The notes beneath the pieces were generated by a model, which had not been told where the DNA came from, searched no databases, and saw only the letters and a program-made list of their open reading frames with translations. Positions 46,609-55,386 of a DNA stretch of 64,000 nucleotides are shown piece after piece; the stretch's first letter is position 1; every line of letters starts with the position of its first letter. A program made the translations under genes and the position numbers. The stretch is from Streptomyces sp. NBC_01335 (GTDB lineage: Bacteria; Actinomycetota; Actinomycetes; Streptomycetales; Streptomycetaceae): assembly GCF_035953295.1 (NCBI RefSeq), contig NZ_CP108370.1, positions 992,001 through 1,056,000 of the forward strand, in the 5' to 3' direction.

Positions 46609-47925
46609 TCAGCCGTAGCTGATCGGCCGGGCGGGGCCGGCCGCCTCCGCGACCGCGTCGGCGAGTGGGCCAATCTCGGCCAGGGTCAGCGGCGACACGG
46701 TGATGCGCACCCCCTGGGGGGCGTCCGTCCGGAACCTCGCCCCGGGCGCCACCGCCCATCCGGCGTGCAAGAGCCGGGTCACGGCGCCGGTCTCGTCGCT
46801 GACCGGCACCCAGACGTTCATCCCGCTGCGGCCGTACGCGACGACTCCCCGTTCGGCGAGCGCCGTGACGAGCGCCGAGCGGCGTTCCCCGTACGACCGG
46901 GCGACCGAGGGCGTGTCGACGGCGCCCGCGCTCCAGAGATGGACCACGGCGCGCTGGAGCAGTCTGCTCACCCACCCGGGTCCCAGTCGCTGCCGCCCTG
47001 CCACCCGGTCCGTGGTGATCGGGTCCCCGGTGAGCGCCGCGACCCGCAGGTCCGGCCCGTACGCCTTGGACACCGACCGGACGACCACCCAGTGGCGGGT
47101 CGTTCCGGCCAGCGGGTGCAGTGGCAGGTCGACGAAGGCGTGTCCGTGGTCGTCCTCCAGGAGCAGGACGTCGGGGTGGGCGGCGAGCAGGGCGCGCAGC
47201 TCCCGCGCCCGCCGCTCGCCGATCGCGGCGCCGGTCGGGTTCTGTGCGCGGGCGGTGACGACGAGCGCCCGGACGCCCGCGCGCAGAGCCCGCTCCACGG
47301 CGGCGGGTACGGGGCCGTCCTCGTCGACCCCGATCGGTACGGTGCGCAGTCCGATCGCCGGCACCAGGTCCAACAGGCTTCCCCAGCCCGGGTCTTCGAG
47401 GCCGACCGCGTCCCCGGCCCTGAGGTGGGCCGCCAGTACCCGCTCGATGGCGTCCAGCGAGCCGGAGGTGACGACGACCTGCCCCTCGGGGACGCCGTCG
47501 GCGGCGAAGGCCGCGCGCGCGAGGGCTCCGAACTCGGGCAGTGCCGGCAACTCACCGTACATGCCGGGGTTTTCACCGTACGCCCGGACCGCCTCCGCGA
47601 AGGCGTCGGTCAGTTGGGGCAGCAGCGCGGGGTCCGGGTTCCCCTTGCCCACGTCCCGCACCCCCGGGGGCGCCTCGACGCGCAGTGAGCCGCGCGCGGT
47701 GGTGGCGGGGCGCGGGCGTACCCGGCTGCCCCGGCGGCCGTCCGTCTCGATGACCCCGCGTTCGCGCAGGGTGCGGTAGGCGGCCGCGACCGTATTGGGA
47801 TTGACCTCCAGCCGCACCGCCAACTCCCTCATGGGAGGCAGAAGTTGTCCGGGCGCGAGCTCGCCCGAGCCCACCCCTCGCTCCACGCTCGCGGCAATGT
47901 CCGCCGCGCGCCCGCCCGTGATCAT
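46609..47925 (-). CDS. MocR-type GntR/aminotransferase transcriptional regulator
   Basis: This is a 438-residue protein. It begins with a GntR winged helix (LPPMRELAVRLEVNPNTVAAAYRTL) and continues with a fold-type I aminotransferase domain, whose PLP-binding Lys lies in VVRSVSKAYGPDLR. MocR proteins, such as PdxR, sense PLP or other amino compounds. It is divergent from a PPOX-fold gene, the usual PdxR-like arrangement, with a perfect palindrome in between. The ATG at 47925 has AGGAG six bases upstream. Confidence 0.92.
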   Translation of the reverse strand: MITGGRAADIAASVERGVGSGELAPGQLLPPMRELAVRLEVNPNTVAAAYRTLRERGVIETDGRRGSRVRPRPATTARGSLRVEAPPGVRDVGKGNPDPALLPQLTDAFAEAVRAYGENPGMYGELPALPEFGALARAAFAADGVPEGQVVVTSGSLDAIERVLAAHLRAGDAVGLEDPGWGSLLDLVPAIGLRTVPIGVDEDGPVPAAVERALRAGVRALVVTARAQNPTGAAIGERRARELRALLAAHPDVLLLEDDHGHAFVDLPLHPLAGTTRHWVVVRSVSKAYGPDLRVAALTGDPITTDRVAGRQRLGPGWVSRLLQRAVVHLWSAGAVDTPSVARSYGERRSALVTALAERGVVAYGRSGMNVWVPVSDETGAVTRLLHAGWAVAPGARFRTDAPQGVRITVSPLTLAEIGPLADAVAEAAGPARPISYG

Positions 47926-47951
47926 GTACTCTCCTAGCACAAACAGCATTA

Positions 47952-47963
47952 TGCACTAGTGCA
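47952..47963. promoter_or_regulatory. Palindrome TGCACTAGTGCA between mocR and the PPOX gene
   Basis: A perfect 12-bp palindrome in the 50-nt divergent gap, overlapping a CATTAT -10 candidate (47947-47952). A second partial copy of its half-site (CTAGCAC) lies at 47934-47940. It is a good candidate for MocR binding. Confidence 0.55.
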
Positions 47964-47975
47964 ATGGAGGACGCA

Positions 47976-48689
47976 ATGTCGGAGACCGTCGCGCCCGTCG
48001 ACCCCCAGGCCGCCGAGGCCGCCCGGGCCGGGGACCACGCCCCCTACGCGGCGACCGGGCGCACCATCCCCACCCGGTCCAAGGAGCGGGCCTCCTACGA
48101 CCCCGAGGTCGTGCACCCGATACTCGACGGCTCGTACCTCTGCCACCTCGGCTTCGTCCGCGACGGCGCCCCGGTGGTACTGCCGACGCTGTACGCCCGG
48201 GTCGGCCGGCGGCTGTACATCCACGGCTCGACCGGCTCCCGGCCGCTGCGGATGGCGAACAGCACGGACCCCGGTCTGCCGGTCTGCCTGACCGTCACCC
48301 AGGTCGACGGACTGGTCCTGGCACGCTCCGCCTTCCACCACTCGATCAACTACCGCTCGGTGGTCGCGCACGGCATCGCCCACACCGTGACGGACCCCGA
48401 GGAGCGGCGGATGGCGCTCGACGCGATCGTGGACCAGGTCGTCGCGGGCCGGTCCCAGGACTCGCGGCCGGCCGACGCCAAGGAACTCGCCGCCACCGCG
48501 GTGATCCGGCTGGACCTGGAGGAGGTCTCCGCGAAGCTGCGCACCGGCGGACCCAACGACGTCCCCGAGGACCTCGCGCTGCCGTACTGGGCGGGCGTGG
48601 TGCCGGTCGCCCGGACGTACGGCGAACCGATCCCGTCCGCCGACCTCGACCCGTCGATCCCTCTCCCGGAGTACCTCGTGGCGCACTGA
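47976..48689 (+). CDS. Pyridoxamine 5'-phosphate oxidase-like protein
   Basis: This is a 237-residue flavin-binding split-barrel protein (HPILDGSYLCHLGFVRDGAP, RRLYIHGSTGSRPLR, CLTVTQVDGLVLARSAFHHSINYRSVV). It belongs to the large group of PPOX-like proteins in actinobacteria, some of which are flavin reductases. The pairing with a MocR regulator suggests a role linked to vitamin B6 or amine metabolism. The ATG at 47976 has GGAGG five bases upstream; an ATG at 47964 lies before that site and is less likely. Confidence 0.85.
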   Translation: MSETVAPVDPQAAEAARAGDHAPYAATGRTIPTRSKERASYDPEVVHPILDGSYLCHLGFVRDGAPVVLPTLYARVGRRLYIHGSTGSRPLRMANSTDPGLPVCLTVTQVDGLVLARSAFHHSINYRSVVAHGIAHTVTDPEERRMALDAIVDQVVAGRSQDSRPADAKELAATAVIRLDLEEVSAKLRTGGPNDVPEDLALPYWAGVVPVARTYGEPIPSADLDPSIPLPEYLVAH

Positions 48690-48725
48690 GCCGCACACGG
48701 GACCCCGTGCGCAGGATCCCGTAGC

Positions 48726-48776
48726 GGGGAAACCCTGCACGCGGGGAAACCGTGCACGCGGGAAACCGTGCACGCG
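48726..48776 (+). repeat. Short direct repeats (ggggaaaccgtgcacgc, three copies)
   Basis: Three near-identical 16-17-bp units lie between the PPOX-like gene and the ClpN gene. They are contiguous, so not CRISPR. Function unknown. Confidence 0.7.
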
Positions 48777-48855
48777 CGGAGCCGAACCCCGGCGCGGCTC
48801 CGCGCGTACGCCCTGCCGGAGGGGGCAACAGCACCGGCGGCGCCGCCGTTCGCCC

Positions 48856-49557
48856 CTACTCCTCGCGCGCGGCGGGCCGCCGGGCGATCTCGGTCTTCAC
48901 CGTCTCGTACAACTCGTCCGGGGTGAAGCCGAGGTCGTGCAGGATCCGTGCGGCCGGGCTTCCCTCGACGCGGATCAGGCCCAGCAGCGTGTGTTCCGTA
49001 CCGACCCAGTCGTTGCCGAGCTCGGCCGACGCGCGGATCGCCTGCTCGATGGCCTCCTTGCTCTCCGGCAGGAAGGCGATGTGCCCGCGCTGCGTCTTCT
49101 GCCCGGCCGGCTGGATCACCACGTCGATCGCGTCGCGGACGCGCTGCTCCGACCCGGCTTTCGCCGTCAGCACCTCGTGGGCCAGGCCCCGCGGCTCACC
49201 CAGCAGCCCGAGCAGGATGTGTTCGGTGCCGATGAACTCGTGCTTGTGCGTACGGGCGGCCTCCTGCGCCAGCACGATGCTGTGCCGGTTCAGATTGGTG
49301 TACCGCTCGAACGGGTTGGGGGTGTGGCGCTGCTGGGCGGCCTGCTTGGTCACCCCGATGGCGGTACCGATCTCGGTCCACGACGCGCCGCCCTGCTTGG
49401 CCTTGCCGACGTAGTGGTCGATGAGCTGCTCACCGAGGTCGGACAGGGTCTGCGCACGGAGGTGCGCCTCGCTGATACGGGCCAGGGGGTCGACGTCGGG
49501 GAGTTCCTGGTCGAGACGGGCGATCAGGTCGGCGAGGCTGATGTTGAGTGGCGTCAT
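48856..49557 (-). CDS. ClpN-repeat protein with N-terminal HTH (ATPase-less)
   Basis: This is a 233-residue protein. The first 80 residues contain a probable helix-turn-helix (SWTEIGTAIGVTKQAAQQRH). Two Clp N-domain repeats follow, at about residues 85-150 (RHSIVLAQEAARTHKHEFIG, TEHILLGLL) and 165-225 (ESKEAIEQAIRASAELGNDW, TEHTLLGLI). There is no AAA+ domain. Clp N-domains bind substrates or antibiotics for ClpC. The HTH suggests it is also a DNA-binding regulator; with the dyads at its own promoter, autoregulation is likely. Confidence 0.86.
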   Translation of the reverse strand: MTPLNISLADLIARLDQELPDVDPLARISEAHLRAQTLSDLGEQLIDHYVGKAKQGGASWTEIGTAIGVTKQAAQQRHTPNPFERYTNLNRHSIVLAQEAARTHKHEFIGTEHILLGLLGEPRGLAHEVLTAKAGSEQRVRDAIDVVIQPAGQKTQRGHIAFLPESKEAIEQAIRASAELGNDWVGTEHTLLGLIRVEGSPAARILHDLGFTPDELYETVKTEIARRPAAREE

Positions 49558-49605
49558 GCGTCAAGCGTAGGTTGACGCCTCCCGATCGTCAATCCGTAAT
49601 TGACG
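49558..49605 (-). promoter_or_regulatory. Promoter with paired dyads at the clpN gene, apparently leaderless
   Basis: On the minus strand TTGACG (49587-49592) and TACGCT (49564-49569) are 17 nt apart. The first base of the ATG (49557) is seven bases after the -10, so the mRNA may have no leader. Two inverted repeats overlap: GCGTCAA/TTGACGC (arms 49558-49564 and 49572-49578) and CGTCAAT/ATTGACG (arms 49587-49593 and 49599-49605). Confidence 0.65.
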
Positions 49606-49768
49606 CTCATTCGGGTACGTCGTCGGCACGAGTCGCGCGACAAGGGCGCGTCCGGTGACGGCGAACGGGCCGACCGCCGCCGGACGACGAGCGCGGCCGG
49701 TGACGGCGAACAGCCCCGTGACCGCCGGACGACAGAACGATCCGTGACGGCGAGCGGCCCCACGGCCG

Positions 49769-50845
49769 TCAGGCGGACGCCGCCCCGCCGGTGGTACGCA
49801 TACGGTCGGCACTCTCCCCCGCCGCGCCCGGCACGCCGGGATCGGCCGGCCCCGAGGCCACCGGTCCCGAGGCCACCGGTCCCGAGGCCACCGGTCCCGA
49901 CGGGGCTTTCGGGGCCGAGGACTGCGCGATGTAGGCGCCGGCCAGGACGACGAGCCCGCCGACCAGCTGGGGTCCGGACAGGTGCTCGCCGAGCAGCACC
50001 CACGCGAGCACGGTCGCCACCACCGCCTCCAGGCACGCGACGACCCCGGCGACCTGCGGGGAGAGCAGCCGTACGGAGACCACGCCGGTCAGGTAGGCGA
50101 GCACGGTCGCCAGCAGCACGACCCAGGCCAGCAGGAGCCAGGCCGGGACCGCGTGGCCGTTCATCCGGGTGGTGGAGCCGAGCACCGACCAGTCCATGCC
50201 CCAGGGGCGGGCGACCAGGGTGAGCAGCACCGTGCCGACCAGCAGCCCGTACGCGATGACCCCCACGGGGTTCGGCGGTTCGCGACGCGCCTCGCCGCCC
50301 TTCCGGCCCGCGACGGGCGCATCCGGGTCGGACAGGACGAAGTAGCCGACCTGGCAGCAGGCCGCCCCCAGGGCGAGCAGCAGGCCGAGGGGGTCGAAGC
50401 GCAGCCCGGACCAGACCTCGACGACGCAGGCGAGACCTGCCGCCGCGAGCAGAACCCCGAGGGCGGCGGCGCGGGTGACCGGCCGGCGCCGCACGAACCG
50501 GACCCAGCCCAGCACGAGGGCGGGCGCGAGGTATTCGACGAGGAGGGCCACACCCACCGGGATACGGGAGAGCGCGGCGAAGTAGCAGGCCTGGACACCC
50601 GCGACGGCGAACAGCCCGAAGCCGGCCAGCAGCGCGGGCCGCTCCCACAGCAGGTTCCGGTGCCGCCAGGCGGCGGGGGACAACACGAGCGCCGCGCCCG
50701 CAACCCTGAGCCACACCACGTGCAGCGGATCGAGGCCCGCCTCGATGAGCGGCTTCGCCGCCACCCCCGAGCCACCGAACGCGAACGCCGAGGCCAGGGC
50801 GAGTCCCAGACCGGCATTTCTCCCCTGAGACGCCTGCATCGGCAC
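49769..50845 (-). CDS. EamA-family (DMT) membrane transporter
   Basis: This is a 358-residue protein with about ten hydrophobic segments in two EamA repeats (ALASAFAFGGSGVAAKPLIE and, later, LSPQVAGVVACLEAVVATVLAW). It is in the RhaT/YdcZ/EamA group of drug/metabolite exporters. The GTG at 50845 starts the frame; an ATG two codons later is also possible and no strong ribosome site is visible. The C-terminal tail has a SGPVA repeat from tandem DNA at 49859-49903. Confidence 0.88.
   Translation of the reverse strand: MPMQASQGRNAGLGLALASAFAFGGSGVAAKPLIEAGLDPLHVVWLRVAGAALVLSPAAWRHRNLLWERPALLAGFGLFAVAGVQACYFAALSRIPVGVALLVEYLAPALVLGWVRFVRRRPVTRAAALGVLLAAAGLACVVEVWSGLRFDPLGLLLALGAACCQVGYFVLSDPDAPVAGRKGGEARREPPNPVGVIAYGLLVGTVLLTLVARPWGMDWSVLGSTTRMNGHAVPAWLLLAWVVLLATVLAYLTGVVSVRLLSPQVAGVVACLEAVVATVLAWVLLGEHLSGPQLVGGLVVLAGAYIAQSSAPKAPSGPVASGPVASGPVASGPADPGVPGAAGESADRMRTTGGAASA
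49859..49903 (-). repeat. 15-bp tandem repeat encoding GPVAS units
   Basis: Three identical 15-bp units (accggtcccgaggcc in one phase) code for the SGPVA repeats in the cytosolic tail of the transporter. Copy number may vary between strains. Confidence 0.7.
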
Positions 50846-51047
50846 ATCATGTCAGGCGCGACCGACCCAGTCACCCCTGTCGCGCTCTCTCCGGGACGGA
50901 ACGGCGAGGGACCGGACGGACCGCGTCCAGGGGCCGTTTCCACTCGCTGCCGTCGCAAGGCTGGTTGGTGGGGAAAGGCCAAGGGGGTAAAGGCCGTTGC
51001 GGGCTCGGCCGAGCTTCGTGGGTGGTCCGGCCGGTAGCATCGCGCGC

Positions 51048-53045
51048 ATGTGGATGGGATTGGATGCGGTCGACTGGGCCGGGCTGAAGCACAACTACGG
51101 GTCTGCCGAGGATGTACCCGGCCTGCTCCGCCGATGCGGGGGCTCGAATCCGGACGACGCGGACGATGCCTCGTCCGAGCTGTTCAACCTGCTTTTCCAC
51201 CAAGGTGGCTGGGTCTGCTCCGCTGCCTCGGCCGCACTGCCCTTCGTGCTCCGCCTGGCCGCGACACCGCAAGTGCCGAGCCGCTGCGCGATGCTGGAAC
51301 TGGTGGCCATGCTGGCGGCGGAGGCCGGTCGGATCGAAGCCCGGTTCCTGGATCCCGGCTGGGCGCCGGCGTGGACACAGGCCCTGCCCGACTTGTTGGG
51401 CCTGCTGGACGATCCCGAGCCGGAGATCCGGCGGGCCGCAGCCGACGTGCTCGCCTCCTGTGACAGCCCGGGTGAGTTGGTTCTGCCCGGGCTGCTGCGG
51501 TCCTGGGAGACGGAGGGTGATCCGGCAACCCGCCTTGAGCTGGTCCTCTCACTGGGCCAGGCGGCCGTGCGCGCGCCGGTCGGCAGACATGGCGCTGAGG
51601 TCGTCGACCTGCTCCGTGATCTGCTCGACTCTCCACAGGCTCAGATACGCCTGGCAGCGGTGCACGCGCTCGCCCCGAACGACCCGGGCCTGCCTGCCGA
51701 GCGGCTCGACCTCATCCTCGAAGCCGTCCGGGCCCCCACTGTCGAACTGTGGCGCCACACCAGCTCGGTGCAGACCGGGGTACTGGGCGTCCAGCACTGG
51801 GCTGCTGGTCTGACAACCGGCCCCGACCCCGCCTTCACGCTCGGCCTGCTGGCAGACCATCACGACGACGAACAGCGGATCGGTGCCCTGGCCCAGGCGG
51901 GCAGGCTGCTGTCCCAGTGGCGCTCACCGACCGCCGCGCTTTTGCCACGTGTCGTCGCGCGGCTGGACGATCCCACCCCCGAAGCCCGCTTCCGGGCGGC
52001 CGAGCTGCTGGCCTGCCTCGGCCCGGCGGCGGCCGCCCACGCCGACGAGGTCGCCACGCACCTCTCCGACCCCTCCACCCGCACCACACGCAAACGGGAG
52101 ACCGTCGGCGAGGCCGCCCTGTGGGCCCTGGCCCGGATGAACGATCCGCGCTGCCTGCCGGGCCTGATCGAACTGATCGCCGGCGCACCCTCCGGCTTCG
52201 CATCGGCATCCGCCCACTACCCCGCTACGGACCTGCACCATGCCGTCCTCCCCGCACTCGATGAGGTGCTGGGTCACCTTCCGGACCACGCCGAGCAGCT
52301 CCTTCCGTCGATCTGCGGCCGGCTCGACACCGCTACGGACGACCGCCTGCTCAACCGTCTCTGCGAGGGACTCGCGGACTGGGGGCCCGCGGCAGCGGCA
52401 GCGGTTCCACAGCTGCTCGGCCTCCTGGAGGACGACCGAACCTGGACGGCGGCGGCGAAGGCCCTGGCAGGGATCGGTACGGCGGGGATCGGTCCGGCGG
52501 GGGTCGGCGCACGGGACCTGCTCCTGTCCCGATCGCGGGACGCCGGACCGCACGCGGAACTCGCGGCTTGGGCGTACTGGAGAGTCGGCGGCGAACCCGG
52601 GCCGGCCCTGGAGGTAATCGGACGCAGCGTCGAGGAGCGAGGGGTCCGCCATCCCTCCCTGCGTAAGCTCGCCGGCTTCGGACCGCATGCCGCCCTCTAC
52701 GCGGACCGCCTCAGGGCGATGACAGGCGACACCGACCCCTGGACTCGCGTCGAGGCAGCACATGCCCTGTGGGCTGTGACCGGCGACGCCGAGACCGCGG
52801 TCCCCGTGCTGGCGACGGCCGTGCTGGATCTGGCCAACGGCACCTACCTGCCCGTCATGCTCCCCGCACTGGACCACTTGGCCGAGCTCGGGCAGGCGGC
52901 CCAGCCTGTCGCAGACCTCTTGCGCGACGTGCCCGCCCGTGACCAGCGACTGCGTACCAGCGGTGGCTGGCGCGGCTTCGTCCAGGACGAGAACGTCCGC
53001 ACCGCCGTCAGTGAGCTGCTCAGTGCTTCTGGCCAATCCGCATGA
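51048..53045 (+). CDS. HEAT-repeat protein, 665 residues
   Basis: This is a soluble alpha-solenoid. Helical repeats with the HEAT pattern recur through the protein: LLDDPEPEIRRAAADVLASC, LLDSPQAQIRLAAVHALAPND, RLDDPTPEARFRAAELLACLGP and MTGDTDPWTRVEAAHALWAV. The first 60 residues (LDAVDWAGLKHNYGSAEDVPGLL) form a separate region often seen at the start of such Streptomyces proteins. There is no catalytic motif. It may be a scaffold. I chose the ATG at 51048; an ATG two codons on is an alternative. Confidence 0.83.
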   Translation: MWMGLDAVDWAGLKHNYGSAEDVPGLLRRCGGSNPDDADDASSELFNLLFHQGGWVCSAASAALPFVLRLAATPQVPSRCAMLELVAMLAAEAGRIEARFLDPGWAPAWTQALPDLLGLLDDPEPEIRRAAADVLASCDSPGELVLPGLLRSWETEGDPATRLELVLSLGQAAVRAPVGRHGAEVVDLLRDLLDSPQAQIRLAAVHALAPNDPGLPAERLDLILEAVRAPTVELWRHTSSVQTGVLGVQHWAAGLTTGPDPAFTLGLLADHHDDEQRIGALAQAGRLLSQWRSPTAALLPRVVARLDDPTPEARFRAAELLACLGPAAAAHADEVATHLSDPSTRTTRKRETVGEAALWALARMNDPRCLPGLIELIAGAPSGFASASAHYPATDLHHAVLPALDEVLGHLPDHAEQLLPSICGRLDTATDDRLLNRLCEGLADWGPAAAAAVPQLLGLLEDDRTWTAAAKALAGIGTAGIGPAGVGARDLLLSRSRDAGPHAELAAWAYWRVGGEPGPALEVIGRSVEERGVRHPSLRKLAGFGPHAALYADRLRAMTGDTDPWTRVEAAHALWAVTGDAETAVPVLATAVLDLANGTYLPVMLPALDHLAELGQAAQPVADLLRDVPARDQRLRTSGGWRGFVQDENVRTAVSELLSASGQSA

Positions 53046-53393
53046 GGTGTCCATGCGGGCCCTGGCCGGTCCGTGGCATCTACAGACACGGCCCAGCCGC
53101 ACCGATGCGACCGCGGCTCGCCCCGTTCAGCCCCAGCAGCCCCAGCAGCCCCAGCAGCCCACACGATCACCGCCTGACCACGCGGCTGTGACAAGAAGCC
53201 GGCGAGGCGCCCGAGGCCGACGACGGCCGATACCCACAGCGCTCGACCTTCGATGAGACGGGACAGCCTCCCTCGGTCCTCCGCTCTCACCCTGTCGGGG
53301 AACCTGGTCCGCCGAGATCAGACCGTAGAGGTATGCTCAAGTACCCCTGTAGTGCGACGTGTTGGGGGCATCCGGAGACCTAGCGTCGGCTGC
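53046..53393. other. 348-nt stretch without a gene
   Basis: It contains a small 9-bp repeat (ccagcagcc, about four copies at 53130-53160) and, at the right end, TAGCGT at 53381-53386 seven bases before the ATG of the hydrolase gene, suggesting a leaderless transcript. The frame of the hydrolase is open back to 53253, but that part lacks typical codon use. Confidence 0.5.
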
Positions 53394-54584
53394 ATGACCA
53401 CCAGACGTCGCAGAGCCGCTGCAGCCACCCTGCTCACCCTCGCCCTGTCCGTCCCGCTCCTGGGCGCCGCACCCGCCGCCTCCGCCCAGGGCGCGCAGAC
53501 TCCCTCCCGGGTTCCGTACACGAGCGGGTTGGCCTTGCCGCTTCCCACCGGTCCGTACTCGGTGGGCCGCCGCACCCTGCACTTGGTCGACAGGCATCGC
53601 ACTGACCCGTGGGTGCCGACGGCGGGGAACCGGGAGCTGATGGTGTCAGTGTCCTACCCAGCGCGGGGAATGAGCGGTTCCCCAGCGGAATACATGACCG
53701 ATGACGAGGCGCAGCTGCTGCTGGAGGCCAGAGGGCTCGGCGGCGTGGTGCCCGCCGCAACGGTTGCAGGGGCGCGTACTCGTGCTCAGGTAGGTGCACT
53801 ACCGGCGCTGGAGCGTTTCCCCTTGGTGCTGCTCTCTCCGGGATTCTCGATGCCGCGCAGCACGCTCACGTCGGTTGCCGACGATCTTGCGAGTCGCGGC
53901 TATGTCGTTGCCTCCGTGGACCACGCGTACGAATCCGTTGGTACGGCCTTTCCTGGGGGCCGAATGCTGACCTGTGTGGCCTGCGAGCAGGTCGACACGC
54001 CCGAGGAGCAGGCAGCCGTCGTGCGCGGCCGGGCCAAGGACATGTCCTTCGTGATCGACGAGCTGACGAGGGGCCGACAGGCGGGGGCGCTGTCCCGCGC
54101 GATCGACCCGAGCCGGATCGGTATCGCGGGGCATTCGATAGGGGGCGCGAGCGCCGCAGCAACCATGGCCGCCGATCACCGTGTGCGGGCCGGGGTCGAC
54201 CTGGACGGTGACTTCTTCCTGCACCCTGCTGCTGCGGGGCTCGGCGGGCGCCCGTTCATGATGCTCGGCGCCGAGTCCACGCACAGCCCCGACAGTGAGA
54301 ACACTGACTGGTCTGAGGCATGGAAGCACCTGAACGGCTGGAAACGCTGGCTGACGGTGACCGGCGCTGAGCATTTTTCCTTCACCGATCTGCCCTACCT
54401 GGCTGGCCAGTTGGGTCTGTCGGACCCCGCCGTGCCGCTCTCCGGAGAACGCGGCTGGTACATAACCCGTGACTATGTGGCAGCCTTTTTCGACCTTCAC
54501 CTGCGGGGCATACCGCAGCCGATCCTCGACGGGCCCGTGGCCGCGCATCCCGAGGTCGTACTCCAGCAGCCGCGAGGCGACTGA
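53394..54584 (+). CDS. Secreted alpha/beta hydrolase (PAF-acetylhydrolase/lipase-like)
   Basis: This is a 396-residue protein with a signal peptide (TTRRRRAAAATLLTLAL, cleavage near AASAQG) and an alpha/beta hydrolase fold. The nucleophile is Ser248 in GIAGHSIGGAS, and the oxyanion region is PLVLLSPGFSMPRS. An acid (VDLDGDF) and His (GAEHFSF) are in the right order. It probably acts on esters outside the cell. The Tn7-like remnant starts 15 nt after its stop. Confidence 0.83.
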   Translation: MTTRRRRAAAATLLTLALSVPLLGAAPAASAQGAQTPSRVPYTSGLALPLPTGPYSVGRRTLHLVDRHRTDPWVPTAGNRELMVSVSYPARGMSGSPAEYMTDDEAQLLLEARGLGGVVPAATVAGARTRAQVGALPALERFPLVLLSPGFSMPRSTLTSVADDLASRGYVVASVDHAYESVGTAFPGGRMLTCVACEQVDTPEEQAAVVRGRAKDMSFVIDELTRGRQAGALSRAIDPSRIGIAGHSIGGASAAATMAADHRVRAGVDLDGDFFLHPAAAGLGGRPFMMLGAESTHSPDSENTDWSEAWKHLNGWKRWLTVTGAEHFSFTDLPYLAGQLGLSDPAVPLSGERGWYITRDYVAAFFDLHLRGIPQPILDGPVAAHPEVVLQQPRGD

Positions 54585-54606
54585 GAAGGACCCGTCCATG
54601 TGAACT

Positions 54607-55386
54607 TTGACCGATCTCACGGGAGTTGACCGGTACCTGCTCTACGTTCGCGCTGTTCGGGGCGAGAGGGGGCGGGCGGTGGCGACACCTGAATGGGCAT
54701 TCGGTGACGAGGCGCATTCGGCGTTTGACCTGGACTTTCTGATCTCTGGAGAGCGTCTTCGGCTTCCGTTGGGCAAGGCATGGAACACACGGTTCGAAGA
54801 GGCTGAGCCGGTACGTCCGTTCCGCTGGACGAAGGGCGAAAGAGCTTCGCGGGCTGGTACCACGCGGTGACGGTCGGCGATCACGTGGGCTACGAGTCGC
54901 GGCTTCGAGCGGGACCGCTTGATCCTGCTGGACCGGGATCCGGAGGTTGTCGGGATCGCCTCGCAGCCGTTCTGGCTGCACTGGCACGACGGGCAGGAAC
55001 AGCGCCGTCACACCCCTGACTACTTCTTACGGCTTGCCGACGGACGAGCCCGCGTGATCGACGTCCGGTCTGCCGACCGCATGGACGAGCGGACTGCACA
55101 GGCCGTTCGCGGCGACCCGCCGCGCTTGCACAGCGGTGGGCTGGGAGTTCCAGCACGTGGGCACGCCGGAGCCGGCGCTCATGGCGAACGTCCGGTGGCC
55201 GGCCCGCTCTCGGCGTGAACGCTCCGGGCGGACGGCGGACGGCGGACGGCGGACGGCGGACGGCGCGGCGCGGCGCGGCTGCTGGATGTGTTCTCGGAGC
55301 CGTTGCCGTTGTGGGCCGGTGCCGAGCTGGTCGGTGACCGTCTGCAGGTCTTGCCGGTGCTGTTCCACCTGCTGTGGGTCGGCTGA
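54607..55386 (+). pseudogene. tnsA: TnsA-like heteromeric transposase endonuclease, frameshifted
   Basis: Pieces of one protein lie in different frames: from the TTG at 54607 (LTGVDRYLLYVRAVRGERG to RPFRWTKGE), then SFAGWYHAVTVGDHVGYESRL, then from about 54903 ERDRLILLDRDPEVVGIASQ to HTPDYFLRLADGRARVIDVR, then VGWEFQHVGTPEPALMANVR, and finally LLDVFSEPLPLWAGAELVGD to 55386. HTPDYFLRL...VIDVR matches the nuclease core of TnsA. At least four frame breaks exist, one of them an added base in the sequence coding SRL/ERD near 54903. A run of gcggac repeats replaces part of the C-terminal half. A TTA codon lies at 55027-55029. The gene is dead. Confidence 0.78.

Noticed and set aside
48726..48776. 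Direct repeats considered as CRISPR or integration site
   Set aside because: Only three adjacent copies, no unique spacers, no tRNA and no integrase nearby.
55230..55275. gcggac/gcggcg repeats within tnsA considered as a regulatory array
   Set aside because: They interrupt a broken gene and look like simple expansion in decaying sequence.
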